Part shown: piece by piece, positions 24,174 through 34,954 of the stretch
Layout: every line of letters begins with the position of its first letter
How positions within the stretch are numbered: the first letter of the stretch is position 1
Assembly: GCA_947034895.1 (NCBI GenBank)
Contig: OX344764.1
Location: 59,067,348-59,131,347, forward strand
Direction: 5' to 3'
Length of the DNA: 64,000 nt
From: Rhytidiadelphus loreus
Taxonomy: Eukaryota; Streptophyta; Bryopsida; Hypnales; Hylocomiaceae
Notes under the pieces: model-generated
Told to the model about the DNA's origin: nothing
What the model saw: only the letters and a program-made list of their open reading frames with translations
The model's database searches: none
Translations under genes and position numbers: made by a program

Positions 24174-24598
24174 CTCTTTTGAGCTCATTGTCATTGTGAC
24201 AATGAGCTCAAAACTCCTTTAATAAATTTTTTCTTCTTATTTACTCCACCCCCACCCCCAAATATTTTTAATTAAAAAATTTTGAATAATTTTTTTTCTT
24301 GAACCTCCCCCCTCCCCTCCCCCTCTTTCTAATTTTCAGAATTAGGTTCTCTCACAATCACTATGGGATATCTATTTTCCAATAACGTATCCATATCCAT
24401 ATCATATCTATATCGTATCTATATCCGTATCAAAGTGCATATATGTATCCGTATCCGAGGTTTTTTTTGAGATCAACGGTTGTGGGAAAGGGTTGTAATT
24501 TTTTTTTCTAAAAAATCAACAGCTATTGTTTTTTGGAAGGAAGGGGGGTTGTTAATTAATGGCCAAATGGCTAGTTCACTCTTTTCGGTACATTGTCA
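24174..24598. mobile_element. Hairpin-ended small element, copy 1
   Basis: A perfect 17-bp inverted repeat (TTTTGAGCTCATTGTCA, loop TTG) at 24177-24213 marks one end. The other end, CACTCTTTTCGGTACATTGTC, resembles the far end of the copy at 39798-40273. Between them are C-rich runs and a cluster of CATATCCATATC/GTATCCGTATCC motifs shared with that copy. It lies in the Copia linker between integrase and reverse transcriptase. Its superfamily is unknown. Confidence 0.6.
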
Positions 24599-24810
24599 GG
24601 TGCGGAAACCAAGGGTTCAATGTCAGAGTTTGCATCAAAGGCATGGCGAGGGTTTAATGGTGGAGAATCAAAATCAGGATGAGGAGGCTTATTTACAGGA
24701 AAGGCAACCTAGGAATTTAGATTGGGAAGCAAATAAAATCATTAGATCATAAAGTTGAAGGAAAAAGTGGTCTAGAGGTTGGAATAATTCTCTCAAGTAA
24801 AAAATGATCT

Positions 24811-25662
24811 TCAAAGAAGATATATAACATTGCGACTTAAAAATACATGTTGAGTATTGGAATGATACAAGCGATACCCTTTTACTTTGATAGGCTCATT
24901 GTAACCAATGAAAAGGCATTTTAGAGTTTTGATGTCAAGTTTGCAATGTTTTTTAGATGGTAAATGAGCATAAGCAAAACAACCAAAAATCTTGAGATGT
25001 CTAAAATCAAGTTTTAATCCTATCCAAAGTTTGTATGGCGTCACGTTGTCAAGTGTTGAAGTATAAGAGCAATTTTGGAGGTAGCAGGAAGTATGAATTG
25101 TTTTAGTCCAGAAGGAATTAATTACTTAATTGGGCTACTTTCATCATATTGTGAGAAGATTCAACAAGCATCATGTTTTTCCTTTTTGAAATTCCATTTT
25201 GAGTGGGATTATACGGATTTGTAAGTTGTCGTTGAATGCCTTCATCTAGACAATATTTATTAAAGTGATTGGAGGTAAACTCGCCATTATTATCTGAATG
25301 AAGTATTAGAATCTTTTTATTAGTATGTTGCTCAACTAGTGTTTTATATTGTAAAAAATGAGTCATAGCAACGGATTTCTTCTAAAGGAACTAAACATGA
25401 GTGTAGCGGGAAAAATCATCCACAAACAAGAGAAAATAGAGTGCTCCTTCTAGTAATGGGGTATGCATGGTCTACACAAGTATGTGTGAATTAACGCCAA
25501 AATCCTCACCAAAATCTTGGTGACCCTACTGACTGGGTCTTTAGAATAAGGTTCTTTGCTTTGCTTGCCATAAAGACAACCTTTGCATATAGGTAGAAAA
25601 TTTTTAATTGGGGGTAAGTCGACAACTAAGGAATCATTGTACACATTGCTTAAAAATTGCAA
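24811..25662 (-). pseudogene. Copia A GAG-pre-integrase and integrase
   Basis: CKGCLYGKQSKEPY is the zinc-binding GAG-pre-integrase end. Frameshifts then break the core near 25380-25450. LILHSDNNGEFTSNHF carries the second catalytic Asp. Where the third acid is expected (family motif NGVAERKN) the sequence reads NGISKRKN, so the Glu is replaced by Lys. MTPYKLWIGLK and LKCLFIGYNE form the C-terminal domain. This integrase is inactive on two counts. Confidence 0.88.
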
Positions 25663-25698
25663 ATGTAAATGGCGATAATGCTAGTGGACCATCTTGAT

Positions 25699-26348
25699 CT
25701 AAGGTTTATAGAGACTGGTTTCAATACTGGTTGCACTACAGTTGGAATTAGAAGGTTCAACACTTGTTTCGAGGAAAAATAGATTCCTATCTTTGTGAAT
25801 ATTTAAAATCAGTTTTTTATGGGAAATTGGAGAAATAGTTGTGATAACACATTGATCACCGGTAAATAAGACAGTGGTTTGTCTAGTAGCAATAATTTGG
25901 ATCACTGAGAGCAAATTTTTGGCAAGTCCTCGAACAAACAATACATCTTTGATGAGTAACATTTGTCTTGTAAGAAGTTTTAATAGTATAACCAAATCCG
26001 ACAACGTTGTGGGAGCTATTATTGTCCAAGGTTGTGGAGGGTTCAAACTTGGTAATGGCGAAATAGAATCTTCTTGGATGACATATGTTGACTGGTGCCT
26101 GAATCTAAATACCAGGATTGGAAAAGAGTTTGAGTTTCCATTGCAAAAAATAAATGGATTGGATCATTGGTTGTAATATTGTCAATATGAGGCTTGGAAT
26201 TACACGCATCTCGTTTTTTCTTCCTACAATCTAGGGCTTTATGACCCAAAATACCACAATAGTAGCGGATAATGGGTGTCGGAGATTGGCGATTCAAAGA
26301 TGAAGGACGCTGTCGCACTGTAAATGCGTACATAGTGTAAAAATGCAT
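25699..26348 (-). pseudogene. Copia A gag zinc knuckle and protease
   Basis: YYCGILGHKALDCRKKK is a CCHC zinc knuckle. It is followed by SWYLDSGTSQHMS, the aspartic protease active site (DSGT, where DSGAS is more usual), and then by a LLIKDVLFVRGLAKNLLSV block typical of the segment between protease and integrase. A frameshift near 26045 separates the two halves. Confidence 0.88.
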
Positions 26349-26454
26349 AGTAATACATTATTTCCATAGATTTGATTTTAATAATATAAAAATAAAGATG
26401 ACATCATCCTTAGTAGCTTCAAGATGACGCCTTCTCACAATGACATGAGCCATC

Positions 26455-26462
26455 TATATAAG
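26455..26462 (+). promoter_or_regulatory. TATA box upstream of the orphan ORF
   Basis: TATATAAG lies about 50 bases before the first in-frame ATG of the ORF at 26511. Position and sequence fit a core promoter. This is inference, since such motifs are common by chance in AT-rich DNA. Confidence 0.4.
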
Positions 26463-26510
26463 AATAGGTTATCATCTTAGAATGCCACCAAACTTGAAGT
26501 AGTTTCTTTA

Positions 26511-26990
26511 TTGTATGTTATAGATTTCAGTATGTCGAATTGGAGGGTTTTTTCTGAGTCTCAGGATGAGGAGCCTCTACCAGAATCGGAGTTTGAGTTT
26601 TCGTTATCTCAACTACCGGCTCAACCTCTTCAACCGCTAGGTCTTTCATTATCGCACGAGCGTCCTCAAGATGAATCTGGGCCTTCTCGACCGCCAAAGC
26701 AACCCCGTGTGGAGCAGCGATGGCACGGGAACCTACAGCGTGGAGCTCGAGCACTAGTGATCCTGTTGCAGGTTGGGTGTGTTGAACCTGGTACCCAAGA
26801 AGTGACATTCGAAGGGAGTTTTGAAGGTCTTAACGACGATCAATACTATTGTATGGTCAGGCCTATTAAAGGGAGTCGCGGTCACCAACGATGGTTAGAG
26901 GGGCCGGTCAATCCCTTGACAAAGGTGGATCGTGTTGAGTTTGTTGCTACTACCATCAAGCGAATTCTCAAGTTCTTGAAGATGGAGTGA
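26511..26990 (+). CDS. Orphan single-exon ORF, 159 residues
   Basis: The longest uninterrupted ORF outside the recognised genes, and less AT-rich than its surroundings. The N terminus is acidic and Pro/Ser/Gln-rich (DEEPLPESEFEFSLSQLP), probably disordered. The C-terminal half looks folded (ARALVILLQVG, FEGSFEGLNDDQYYCMV, VEFVATTIKRILKFLKME). A second Met at residue 6 (26526, giving 154 residues) is an alternative start; a downstream start could give about 147. I do not recognise the family. Its position between Copia relic A and LTR-like repeats suggests either a captured or domesticated sequence or a retroelement accessory ORF. The reverse-strand ORF over the same bases is a shadow. Confidence 0.45.
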   Translation: MYVIDFSMSNWRVFSESQDEEPLPESEFEFSLSQLPAQPLQPLGLSLSHERPQDESGPSRPPKQPRVEQRWHGNLQRGARALVILLQVGCVEPGTQEVTFEGSFEGLNDDQYYCMVRPIKGSRGHQRWLEGPVNPLTKVDRVEFVATTIKRILKFLKME

Positions 26991-27800
26991 AGTTTCTTTG
27001 AAGACTTTAGTTTTTTACCTTTGAGAAGACATTTATTTTATGTTAGTTGTTTGTAGATTTCATTTTGGGTGTTGAAAATAGAGAAAGAAAAGATAGAAAG
27101 GAATTAATGAAATAGTTTTCCTTCTAGGTGAACTTGAAGTGAATTTTCTTTCTAAGATAAAGATAAAGAGATAGTTGTGGGGTCAAATAAGGGCTCAATT
27201 ATTGATGTGAGAGCTTTGGGAGTGAGTTAGGGGCTGACCCCACTTATTTGTGTGGTTAGAGTAGAGATAAGGTGGAGAAAAAAAAGGAACACTATTCATC
27301 TTCTCTCCCGTTGTGAGTTTAGAAAGGCCCGAATGTTGGAGGGCTCATTGTGTTGTGAATTTGAAGTATTTTGAAATGAAATTTGGAGGTGTTGTGTATC
27401 ATGGTGTGTAGTTTTCAAATTGATCTCACTTGCTTGATATGGAGTTGTGAAGCAGAAGTTGTGATAGTTTGAGTGGAGGGAGGTTTGTTGCCTTTAAAAT
27501 TAAGAGGCAGAGACTTCGACCGACCATAAAAGACGGACAGGTTCTTGTTTTGCCATGAAATTTGGAGGGAGTGTAGGAAATTGTGTTAGCTTTTCATGAA
27601 GCTATCATTCGTTCTATTTGGAGTTTGTATGAGAAAGTTGTGAGTGTGGAAGCGAAGGAAGGTCTGCTGCCTTTCCCTTCTCAAGGCCGAAACTTTGGAT
27701 GGCCATAGAGGTTGGACAGAGTCTTAGAATTGTATGAAATTTGGAGGAGAAGTAGATGATTGTTTTAGCTTTCCGAAAAGCTATCATATAGTTCATTTGG
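26991..27800 (+). repeat. LTR-like tandem units of about 185 bp
   Basis: Units near 27425-27610 and 27611-27800 share GTTGTGA, GAAGG(A)AGGT(T/C)TG(T/C)TGCCTTT, GAAATTTGGAGG, TTAGCTTT...AAGCTATCAT and TTCATTTGGAGTT, with a partial third unit from about 27360. The vocabulary overlaps 18985-19450. No ORF is supported. 26991-27360 holds nothing I can name. Confidence 0.55.
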
Positions 27801-28059
27801 AGTTATAGATCAACAAAGACACTCATCCAAAGATCAGCTTGGGAGTTGGAGTTGAAGGAGTTGGAAGACTTGTGTGTTTGTGTGTGTGTGGCTTGTGGCT
27901 TTGTAAATTTCATTTTATTGTTGCGGGCAGTTTGGTTCACACCAATACTAGCCTCATTTGGTGTTGTGGATGCGACGAAGTGGGGTTAATTGCCCACATG
28001 GTCGAGACTTTTATGTTGTTCCCACTGGTGAGGCAAGTTTGCTGGTCACCGTGGGTTTG

Positions 28060-28395
28060 AAATTTAGGATCCAATCCCTCGGACGGCTCAGCTCGTGGTC
28101 TGGCCGTCCCGTTTTACACGTCCGAAGCCCGTGGTTTCTTATCACCCTACCTTAACCCTTGGCCTATTTAGAAACACAACAGGATAGGACAACGAGTAGC
28201 AGTTTGAAGATTTGAAGACTCAAAGATTTGAAGATTCGACAAGTTACAATTTATTTCATTCCCGAGCCATTTCTAGTCGCAGCCAGAATCCTCGTGATTT
28301 CCCGAGGCAAACTCTCTCTACACGACAACGCTGAGAATATAAATTCATTGAAGGATTTCGAGAATAAATGGACTTCTGAAATTGGCTAGGTATGG
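28060..28395 (+). other. GC-richer LTR-end-like segment
   Basis: A composition island with GGACGGCTCAGCTCGTGG and CGAGGCAAACTCTCTCTAC, following the tandem units. It could be the R-U5 end of the same LTR as 27360-27800, but I see no PBS, no pair and no TG...CA borders, so the call is tentative. Confidence 0.3.
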
Positions 28396-29696
28396 AGGAA
28401 GAAGCTTTAACAAATTTCCCTTTTACGTAAAAAGCAATTGATTCAGTTGATTGTACAGTAGTAGACTTAAATAAGTTGATAGAATTTTATTGTAGGATAT
28501 TGAAAATCAAATCAATGAATGACAAATTTAAAATTCCACCTTGAGTGATTATAAAAGCACTCCAAGAATTGGGTAATGCACCAAATAATAAGTTAACTTG
28601 TTGTAAATTTGTAAATGAACATCCTAAAGTTGCAACTTCTTGTAGTGTAGATTGCCATCACTAGAAGAAAACCGCGTTGGACTGCCTAAAATCTGCATTA
28701 AATTCCCCCAAAACTGCGTTAGATTCAACAAAAAACGTCATATGGTTTTTGTTGAAAACCATGTTGAGAATGCAAAGAATTGTTTTACAACGTAGGGAAA
28801 TGCAAAATCTATGTTGGATTCTACGATATCTATGTTTCTCTTGTTTTCATTGCGTTTTCAACATGGTTTTCAACAAAAACCATATGACGTTTTTTGTTGA
28901 ATCCAACGCAGATTTTGGGCAGTCCAACGCAGTTTTCTTCTAGTGCATTGTTCAATGAAATCAATTACATAATCAGATTCATTCATTTGCATATGACAAA
29001 GTTGTTTATGGAGATGTACTTGAGAGGCTTTGTTCAATTTTTTGTAAAGTAGTTTAATATGATCCTAGACATTTTTAGAATTAGTGAGTGGGTGAAGAGC
29101 GATTAACTGCTTTTTATCTTAGTGAAGCAAAATCTCCGACCAAACTTTAGAATCCTTTAGTTTCCATGCTATTAAGCTTGCAAGAGCGTTGGAAAGTGGG
29201 GCAATTTCGGTGCCATCTACAACGCTCCATAATTTGGAGTGTATTAAAAGCATTTTGAGTTTGATATTCCATGTGGCATAATTCTTTAAACTAAGAGTTA
29301 GTATAGAATAAACTCAGGAAGCTTAGCTTATGGCAGAAGAAACCATTATTTTTAAGTTCTAGATGGACCATTAGAGGTTTAAGAAAACTTGCGTGATTAG
29401 CAAAAAAGTGAGGATTCAATTCATCAAATTGAACCAATATTTCAATGTAACTAGCTCATACATCTCCAACCCCATATGTGAGGTTTGCAACTTCCAATTG
29501 TTGCTCCACCGTTTGCTATTCTTCCACAATTTCTAGTTCAATTAGTGTTATAGAAAGCTGAAAGAACCCATTTATCATACATACGTTGTTTTCAATTTCT
29601 GTGCGCTCTTCTTCAACAATTAACAAGCCGAAAGCATCTTCGCTAGAGCATGCAACTTTGGGAGTAATTATTAAACACATGGTTACATTGCTACAT
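28396..29696 (-). pseudogene. Copia B gag (UBN2-type) relic
   Basis: The minus strand downstream of the PBS encodes, in pieces, ALASLIAWKLKDSKVWSEIL, QLIALHPLTNSKNV, DHIKLLYKKL, VHLHKQLCHMQMNESDYV and LLFGALPNSWSAF: the conserved run of plant Copia gag proteins of the UBN2 family. Several stops interrupt it and a CACTA element is inserted at 28659-28945. The element stops near 28400; protease, integrase and reverse transcriptase are absent. Confidence 0.82.
28659..28945. mobile_element. CACTA-type MITE, 287 bp, CAT target duplication
   Basis: It begins CACTAGAAGAAAAC and ends GTTTTCTTCTAGTG, with the inverted repeat continuing through GCGTTGGACTGCC. Most of the element folds on itself (shared internal block CATATGGTTTTTGTTGAAAA). 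The trinucleotide CAT flanks both sides (28656-28658, 28946-28948), which is the 3-bp duplication expected of CACTA transposons. It is inserted in Copia B gag, whose reading resumes on the other side. The ORF across it is an artefact of the fold. Confidence 0.9.
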
Positions 29697-29708
29697 GCTC
29701 TGATACCA
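29697..29708 (-). other. Copia B primer-binding site
   Basis: On the minus strand TGGTATCAGAGC directly follows the LTR end. It is the classic plant Copia primer-binding site complementary to initiator tRNA-Met. Confidence 0.93.
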
Positions 29709-29952
29709 TGTTTGTAATTTGCGTAGCAAGTACTCACAACACACATAGAATGTGCGAAGGATATGTTTTATATATTATAATAATGAAGATGAGTACATGA
29801 TGACAGAACTTATATTTGTGAATCACTTAGTGTAACCAAGAGCTATGACTCTGGACATTCTAGAAAGCTACGTTGATTCATCTATAAGCAAGATCATCAT
29901 CAGTCAGGAGTGGAGTTTCTGATGCAATTAATAAATCTAATACCCACAAACA
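29709..29952 (-). repeat. Copia B 5' LTR, 244 bp
   Basis: The segment is bounded by TGTTTGT and ACAAACA, a 7-bp terminal inverted repeat with TG/CA ends, and it abuts the PBS, as a 5' LTR must. The partner LTR is not in the window. The outer border is inferred from the inverted repeat alone. Confidence 0.75.
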
Positions 29953-30179
29953 ATAATTGCCTTGTACGCAAACCTAAGGTACATTGCTTGCCAAATAGAG
30001 TGATTATGTATTATATGTTAAATACTTGGACAATTACCCATCCTTGTTACCAGACCTTGATACACCCGCTATTATATAAGAAGCTCTTAATAGTATTGAT
30101 GCTCAAAACAAAAAGCAACTATTGATGATGAATACAATTCATTAATAAATAAAATAATACATGGATATTAATTGACTTA

Positions 30180-31640
30180 CCCCTATGACAATCCGTTGTT
30201 AGCTGTAAGTCTGTAACTGGATTTTTTCTTAAAAGTATAATGCTCATGGTATAATTATCCGATACGAAGCTAGATTAGTTGCTCGTGACTTTTCTCAAGA
30301 AAAGAGAATTGACTACAACAACAAAAAATTCACTAGTGGTTAAAATCATTTCATTATGAATTTTATTGACATTAACAACAATATTTGACCTACATGCCCA
30401 TCAAATGGATGTAAAAAACACTTTTCTTTACGGTTTAATCCTTGAAGAAATATTTATGGCACAACCCAAGGGATATATTAACCCTAAATTTAAAAACAAA
30501 TTTTGTGAACTCCTAAAATCACTTTATGGTTTAAAACAATTAGCACAAATGTAGTATAAACGCATTGACAAATATCTCATCACAAATGGATTTGTCAAGG
30601 AAATTCTAGACCCCAATATTTATATAAAAAAGGAACTTGTTCAACAAAAATTTGTTATTTGGGATCTTTATGTAGATAATTGTATACTTATAAGCAATGA
30701 TTTAAATTTCCTAAATCATACAAAACAAATTCTTGCTACAGGCTTTGAAATGACAAATGAAGGCCCAATAGAAGATGGAGACGAATGCTTAGGTATGATT
30801 ATTAATAGAAATAGAAAAAGTTAATATTTTTCTATCCCTCAAAATCTATATCTTATAAATATCCTTAAAAGATTTAATATGATTGATTGTAAACCAATAT
30901 CTACTTCTCTAGAAACAAAAATTAAATTTAACATCAATGAGACCCATAAAACCTCAAGACATAGAAACAATGAAAGCAATATCATATTCTATTGCCATTG
31001 GTAGCCTAATACACACTATGACAACTACAAGAATTGATTTAGCATATTCAAATAGCTCAGTAGTAAATTTATGGCAAATCTTGGTCCAATACATTGGTCT
31101 ACTATCAAACATATAATGAGATATATTAAAGGAACCTTAGATTTTAAGATAACCTAAAAATACGAAAATGGAAATCTCAACTATCCTCATCAAATTCAAG
31201 GTTGATCTAGCTCAGATTGGGCTAGCGATATAGATCCTAGAAAATCTACATTAGGTTATGTTTTCACTTTAGGTGGTGGCCCAATTTCATGGCAAAGCCA
31301 TTGTCAAGCAACTATTGTTTTATCCTCTACTGAAGAAGAATACATTGCATGTGCATCAGCTACAAAAGAAGCTATTCGGATCAAACATTTTATGAAAGAA
31401 ATTGGATTTACTCAATTAGGACCGTTACTTATATATTGTGACAACCAGTCATGTATTGCTTTGATGAAAAATCCTTGATATCAACAAAATTCCAAACACA
31501 TAGAAATAAGACATCACTACTAGTGCAAAAAAGTTGAATATGATGACATTCAATTATTGTTTTGTCCAATTGACAAAATGATTGCACATGTATTAACAAA
31601 AGCTTTACCTAAATTCAAGCATCAAAATGTTTAGATTTAA
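30180..31640 (+). pseudogene. Copia C reverse transcriptase and RNase H relic
   Basis: Plus-strand reading gives HAHQMDVKNTFLYG, LLKSLYGLKQLAQM, WDLYVDNCILIS (the YVDD active site changed to YVDN), then SSDWASDIDPRKSTLGYVF, SWQSHCQATIVLSSTEEEYI and YCDNQSCIALMKNP. Stops and frameshifts are frequent. There is no integrase, protease or gag upstream; the relic instead abuts the LTR of Copia B, so the upstream half was lost. Confidence 0.92.
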
Positions 31641-31676
31641 TGGATATTAAGTAAAATTTTCAATCTAGATATAGGT

Positions 31677-31990
31677 TAAGGGAGGATATTAACTTTTGAA
31701 CTAGATGATCTAGATTAGTAGATTAGTGATTAAGGAGTACAACTCTTGAGATATCCAAAATCCATAAATGCAAGGCTATAAGGTAAGATCACTTTAACCT
31801 TGGAAAGATGTCGATCTATTACTGAGGTAGTTACTCAAAAATGATCGAACTTTTAAACCAATAGGTGCTTTCTACATTTCTACAATGATCTAGAAAATCA
31901 TCTATTGGGAGCTTTTACGTCATTGCATCCTTGCCGGGATCCTTGTAGGGTTAAATCAAGCAAATTTTTTATGAAGAGTATAGAATTTTT
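31677..31990 (+). repeat. Polypurine tract and probable 3' LTR remnant of Copia C
   Basis: TAAGGGAGGA (31677-31686) follows the RNase H end at the distance expected for a polypurine tract. It is followed by TATTAACTTTT, plausibly a mutated TGTTAA LTR start. The end of the LTR cannot be placed. Confidence 0.5.
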
Positions 31991-32673
31991 ATTCTTTAAT
32001 TAGATAAAGAAAAATTGCAATGAAGGTTGGATGAAATCCAAGAACAATATATGATTATAATATGCAAAAGTTATAAAAGGTCAAACTTGAAATGGTAGAT
32101 TTTCTAAAACCATGCTTTATTTTCAATGTTCACACCTTGAAGAGAGTGCAACAAGCACCTATTGTTTCTCTATTTTCTTTGGAATTTTCTTTTGGAAATA
32201 TGCTTGGATTTGGGTGATCCTACCTTAATGCATGACTTAAGTGACATTTCAAAAATAATTTAGGCATCTACAATGGGCATGCATTTACACCCTAAAATGA
32301 TCATAGTGAGCACATTTGAACCATTTTAGAACCCCTATTGATTTTAAAACTATTTACTCTATAGAGTGAAGCCCCACCTTTCAAGCCCTCCCCAACAACA
32401 CTTGGAACACACTTTTTCTATTGACTTTGCTTTGGTGAGGAAAATAAATTCCTTGCCTTGATTTTGGTTTCTTCAATTGGTTTGTGTTTTGTGTGCTTGT
32501 ATGTTGGCTTCCTTCTTTTCATATCTTTTCTTCTTCTCTGTGTGCAAGTTTTCCTTTTGTCCAGTTGGTTGGAGTTACAAGTCTTTTATGAGTCTTGAAT
32601 CCTTGATTTGTTTGAAAGACTTGGTCTTTTATTTATTGTCTTTGGAATTGTCTTTTACTTGTCTTCTTCTTGT
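31991..32673. other. Gene-free DNA
   Basis: Nothing was recognised. The hydrophobic ORF at the end of this stretch is composition-driven (TTT/CTT codons) and runs into the CACTA terminus. Confidence 0.5.
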
Positions 32674-33954
32674 CACTACAAGAAAATGGGCACAAATGTG
32701 ACTGCAGAGAATGACTGCTTGACCAAAACTACTTAAGAATGACTCGGGTTCTCTAATTGCACCAGCGCAGTGAAAATTATAGTAGCAGAGTCATTCTGCA
32801 ATCGGGAGTGTGACTGTAAGACGAAAAGTCCACGAGGGGAAAGTTTCATCCACTGTATTTCGTTCACAACGTCATTGACTTGTATAGACTGCAACACAGT
32901 CATATTATATGACTGCTCATCACTCCAATGCGACTAGAAAGTGACTTCAATGTGACTAGAAAATGACTCCAAGAACCCCAACAGCTCAGTTCTGGGAAGT
33001 TACAACTTCATGTTGGAAAAAGAAAAAGAAAAAGTGTAGAAAGAAAGACATGGCTAAAAGACAAATTTCCTTCCAAAAAGAGTTTCACTATAGCACGACT
33101 ACAAAATGAGTGAATTGTCACTACACCTTTTTGAAATAGAAAACTCAACAAAACACAATTTGAAAGGGTATTGTCATGTGTTTCCTTGATTATTAATGGA
33201 TGCAACTTAGAGATGATGTTGTATTGTTTGAAAAAATTGTTTAATCTTTTTTTTTCTTCCTATCTCTTTTCTTCTTTTACATCCTCTTCTTCTTTTTACT
33301 TCTCTTATCTATTTCATGAATTGTAATTTTCTTCAACTTAATTCAAAAAATAATAATAATAATTCTCTTTTTAATATTTTATTATTTTTTATGGTTTTTT
33401 ATTATTTTCCATTCTAATTAAAATAATGCACTCTTGAAGACTTATGTCTCTTATTCGACTTATTTCTCTTATGATTTTTTTCTCTATTTACTAATGTTTT
33501 TTTTAAAACAAACCGAAAAAATTAAGTTAGATTGACAAAGCAAAGGCCAAAAACTAAATTTTAGATGACACTTAGCACCTCTAAGAGATAGAAAAACAAT
33601 TTTTCATTCCAATTTTTATGGAACTAGGTTGAAAACTTTTACAATGTCTATCTTTCATCCATTAGTTTTTGTTCACAACATTGTTGAACTTCCAATGTAG
33701 ACTTAATCAATTCCATTGTGGAGGCCATAGTCAAAAGTGAGTAAATTATGTGACTGTATTTTGATTGTGATTTCCTCTAAGGCGACTACGTAATGACTTT
33801 CGTGTCACTACTTTACTATTGCATTAGAATTTTACAAATCCCATATCGTTTGTCTTGCCTCCTACCACCCACTTGTATAAAAGGTTTGTCATTTGAGCTC
33901 CTTGTACTCACACACTAAGTGGCTTAAGAAGCCATTTGACATATGCAAAATATT

Positions 33955-34050
33955 GTGTATTGTGTATACTATATTTGTATATGGTGTATGGTGTATTATA
34001 TATTTGTATATGGTGTATTGTGTATACTATATTTGTGTATGGTGTACTCA
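33955..34050. repeat. Short tandem repeat TGTGTATACTATATTTGTATATGG
   Basis: About three irregular units of TATTTGTATATGGTGTAT and TGTGTATACTA. It lies inside the CACTA element. The open frame across it (Tyr/Val/Cys-rich) is repeat-derived. Confidence 0.75.
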
Positions 34051-34084
34051 TTTTGCACATTTCACCGGATCTTTAAAATAATCT

Positions 34085-34372
34085 TCAATTTTTTTAGATT
34101 TTAGAAAATAATATTTACAAAATTGCTAGATTTCAGAAGTTATATTCAAAATACCTAGATTTTAGATTATAATCCTAGATTTCAAATTATAATATTCAAA
34201 TTATAGAGATTTTAGAATATAATCCTAGATTTCAAAAAATAATATTCAAATTTCCTAGATTTTAGAATATAATTCTAAATTTTATAAAATAATATTCAAA
34301 TTTCCTAGATTTTAGGATATAATCCTAAATTTCAGAAAATAATATTCAAATTTTAGAGATTTTAGAAAATGA
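34085..34372. repeat. Minisatellite, about 55-bp unit, five copies
   Basis: The unit carries CTAGATTTTAGAATATAATC, then CTA(G/A)ATTTCA, then AAAATAATATTCAAATTT. About five copies lie inside the CACTA element with moderate divergence. Confidence 0.85.
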
Positions 34373-34954
34373 ATTGACTACTGACGTGGATGTCCATGTC
34401 AGATTTTAAAGGGGTCCATTGCCTCTACACAGTGACTGCAGAATTACTTCATAATTACTTCAATCCATCATGTCCGGTCAACTTCCCTCTTTCTTTATTC
34501 CTTCTTTCTTTACTCCTTTTCTCTTTCTTTTTCATCCACTCCTACATCCAAGGTATACATGGATGGTGATAATACAAACGCAGTCGTTTACCTAAACGAC
34601 TTGACCACAATGACTGTAGGGACCTCAAGTCGTTTTACAATCAAGGTGATCACAATGACTTCTTTGTAGTCGTTTATTGAAGTCATTCTGATCACCTGTG
34701 TAATAATACTTTTCCATGTTCAAATATTTTTGTTTCCTGAATTGTAGTATATTTTATTTATAAATATACTTATTTTGTGATTCCTAAAGTATTAGTAATT
34801 ATCTATGGAAGGTTAAAGTAGGCTAATTAATAACTAATCTTTACTTTACTTCCCTTCAAAGGGAACAATATAAGGTTAACAACACTAGTATGTGAGCCTA
34901 GAAATGTGAGCCTACAAGCCTTGAGCGTAGGTGTAAGTAGGTATTGTACAACTA

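Larger units (their letters stand above)
20635..26348 (-). mobile_element. Copia (Ty1) retrotransposon relic A, nested insertions
   Basis: Read on the minus strand, the domain order is gag zinc knuckle, protease, integrase, reverse transcriptase, RNase H, which is the Ty1/Copia order. All domains carry stops or frameshifts. The upstream gag half and the 5' LTR are missing above 26348, and no LTR pair was found. Two later insertions interrupt it, 24174-24598 and 21943-23739, and the second carries a further insertion at 22523-23411. Confidence 0.9.
32674..34715. mobile_element. CACTA transposon derivative, about 2.0 kb
   Basis: It starts CACTACAAGAAAATGGGC, the standard CACTA terminus. Subterminal repeats follow: many short GACTGCA, TGACTGC, GTCATTCT and GACTCCA words on both strands. 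A cluster of AGTCGTTT and GTCATTCTGATCACC at 34590-34695 is the inverted counterpart. The right terminus is degenerate (TACTTTTCC where TTTTCTTGTAGTG is expected), so the end is approximate. No TNPD/TNPA-like coding is seen; internal DNA is tandem repeats and AT-rich filler. Confidence 0.7.

Noticed and set aside
24177..24213. Helitron 3' end considered for the perfect hairpin
   Set aside because: No CTRR terminus follows at the expected distance and no 5' TC border was found; the second copy has hairpins at both ends, unlike Helitrons.
33893..34081. Tyr/Val/Cys-rich ORF
   Set aside because: It is a translation of a tandem repeat within the CACTA element.
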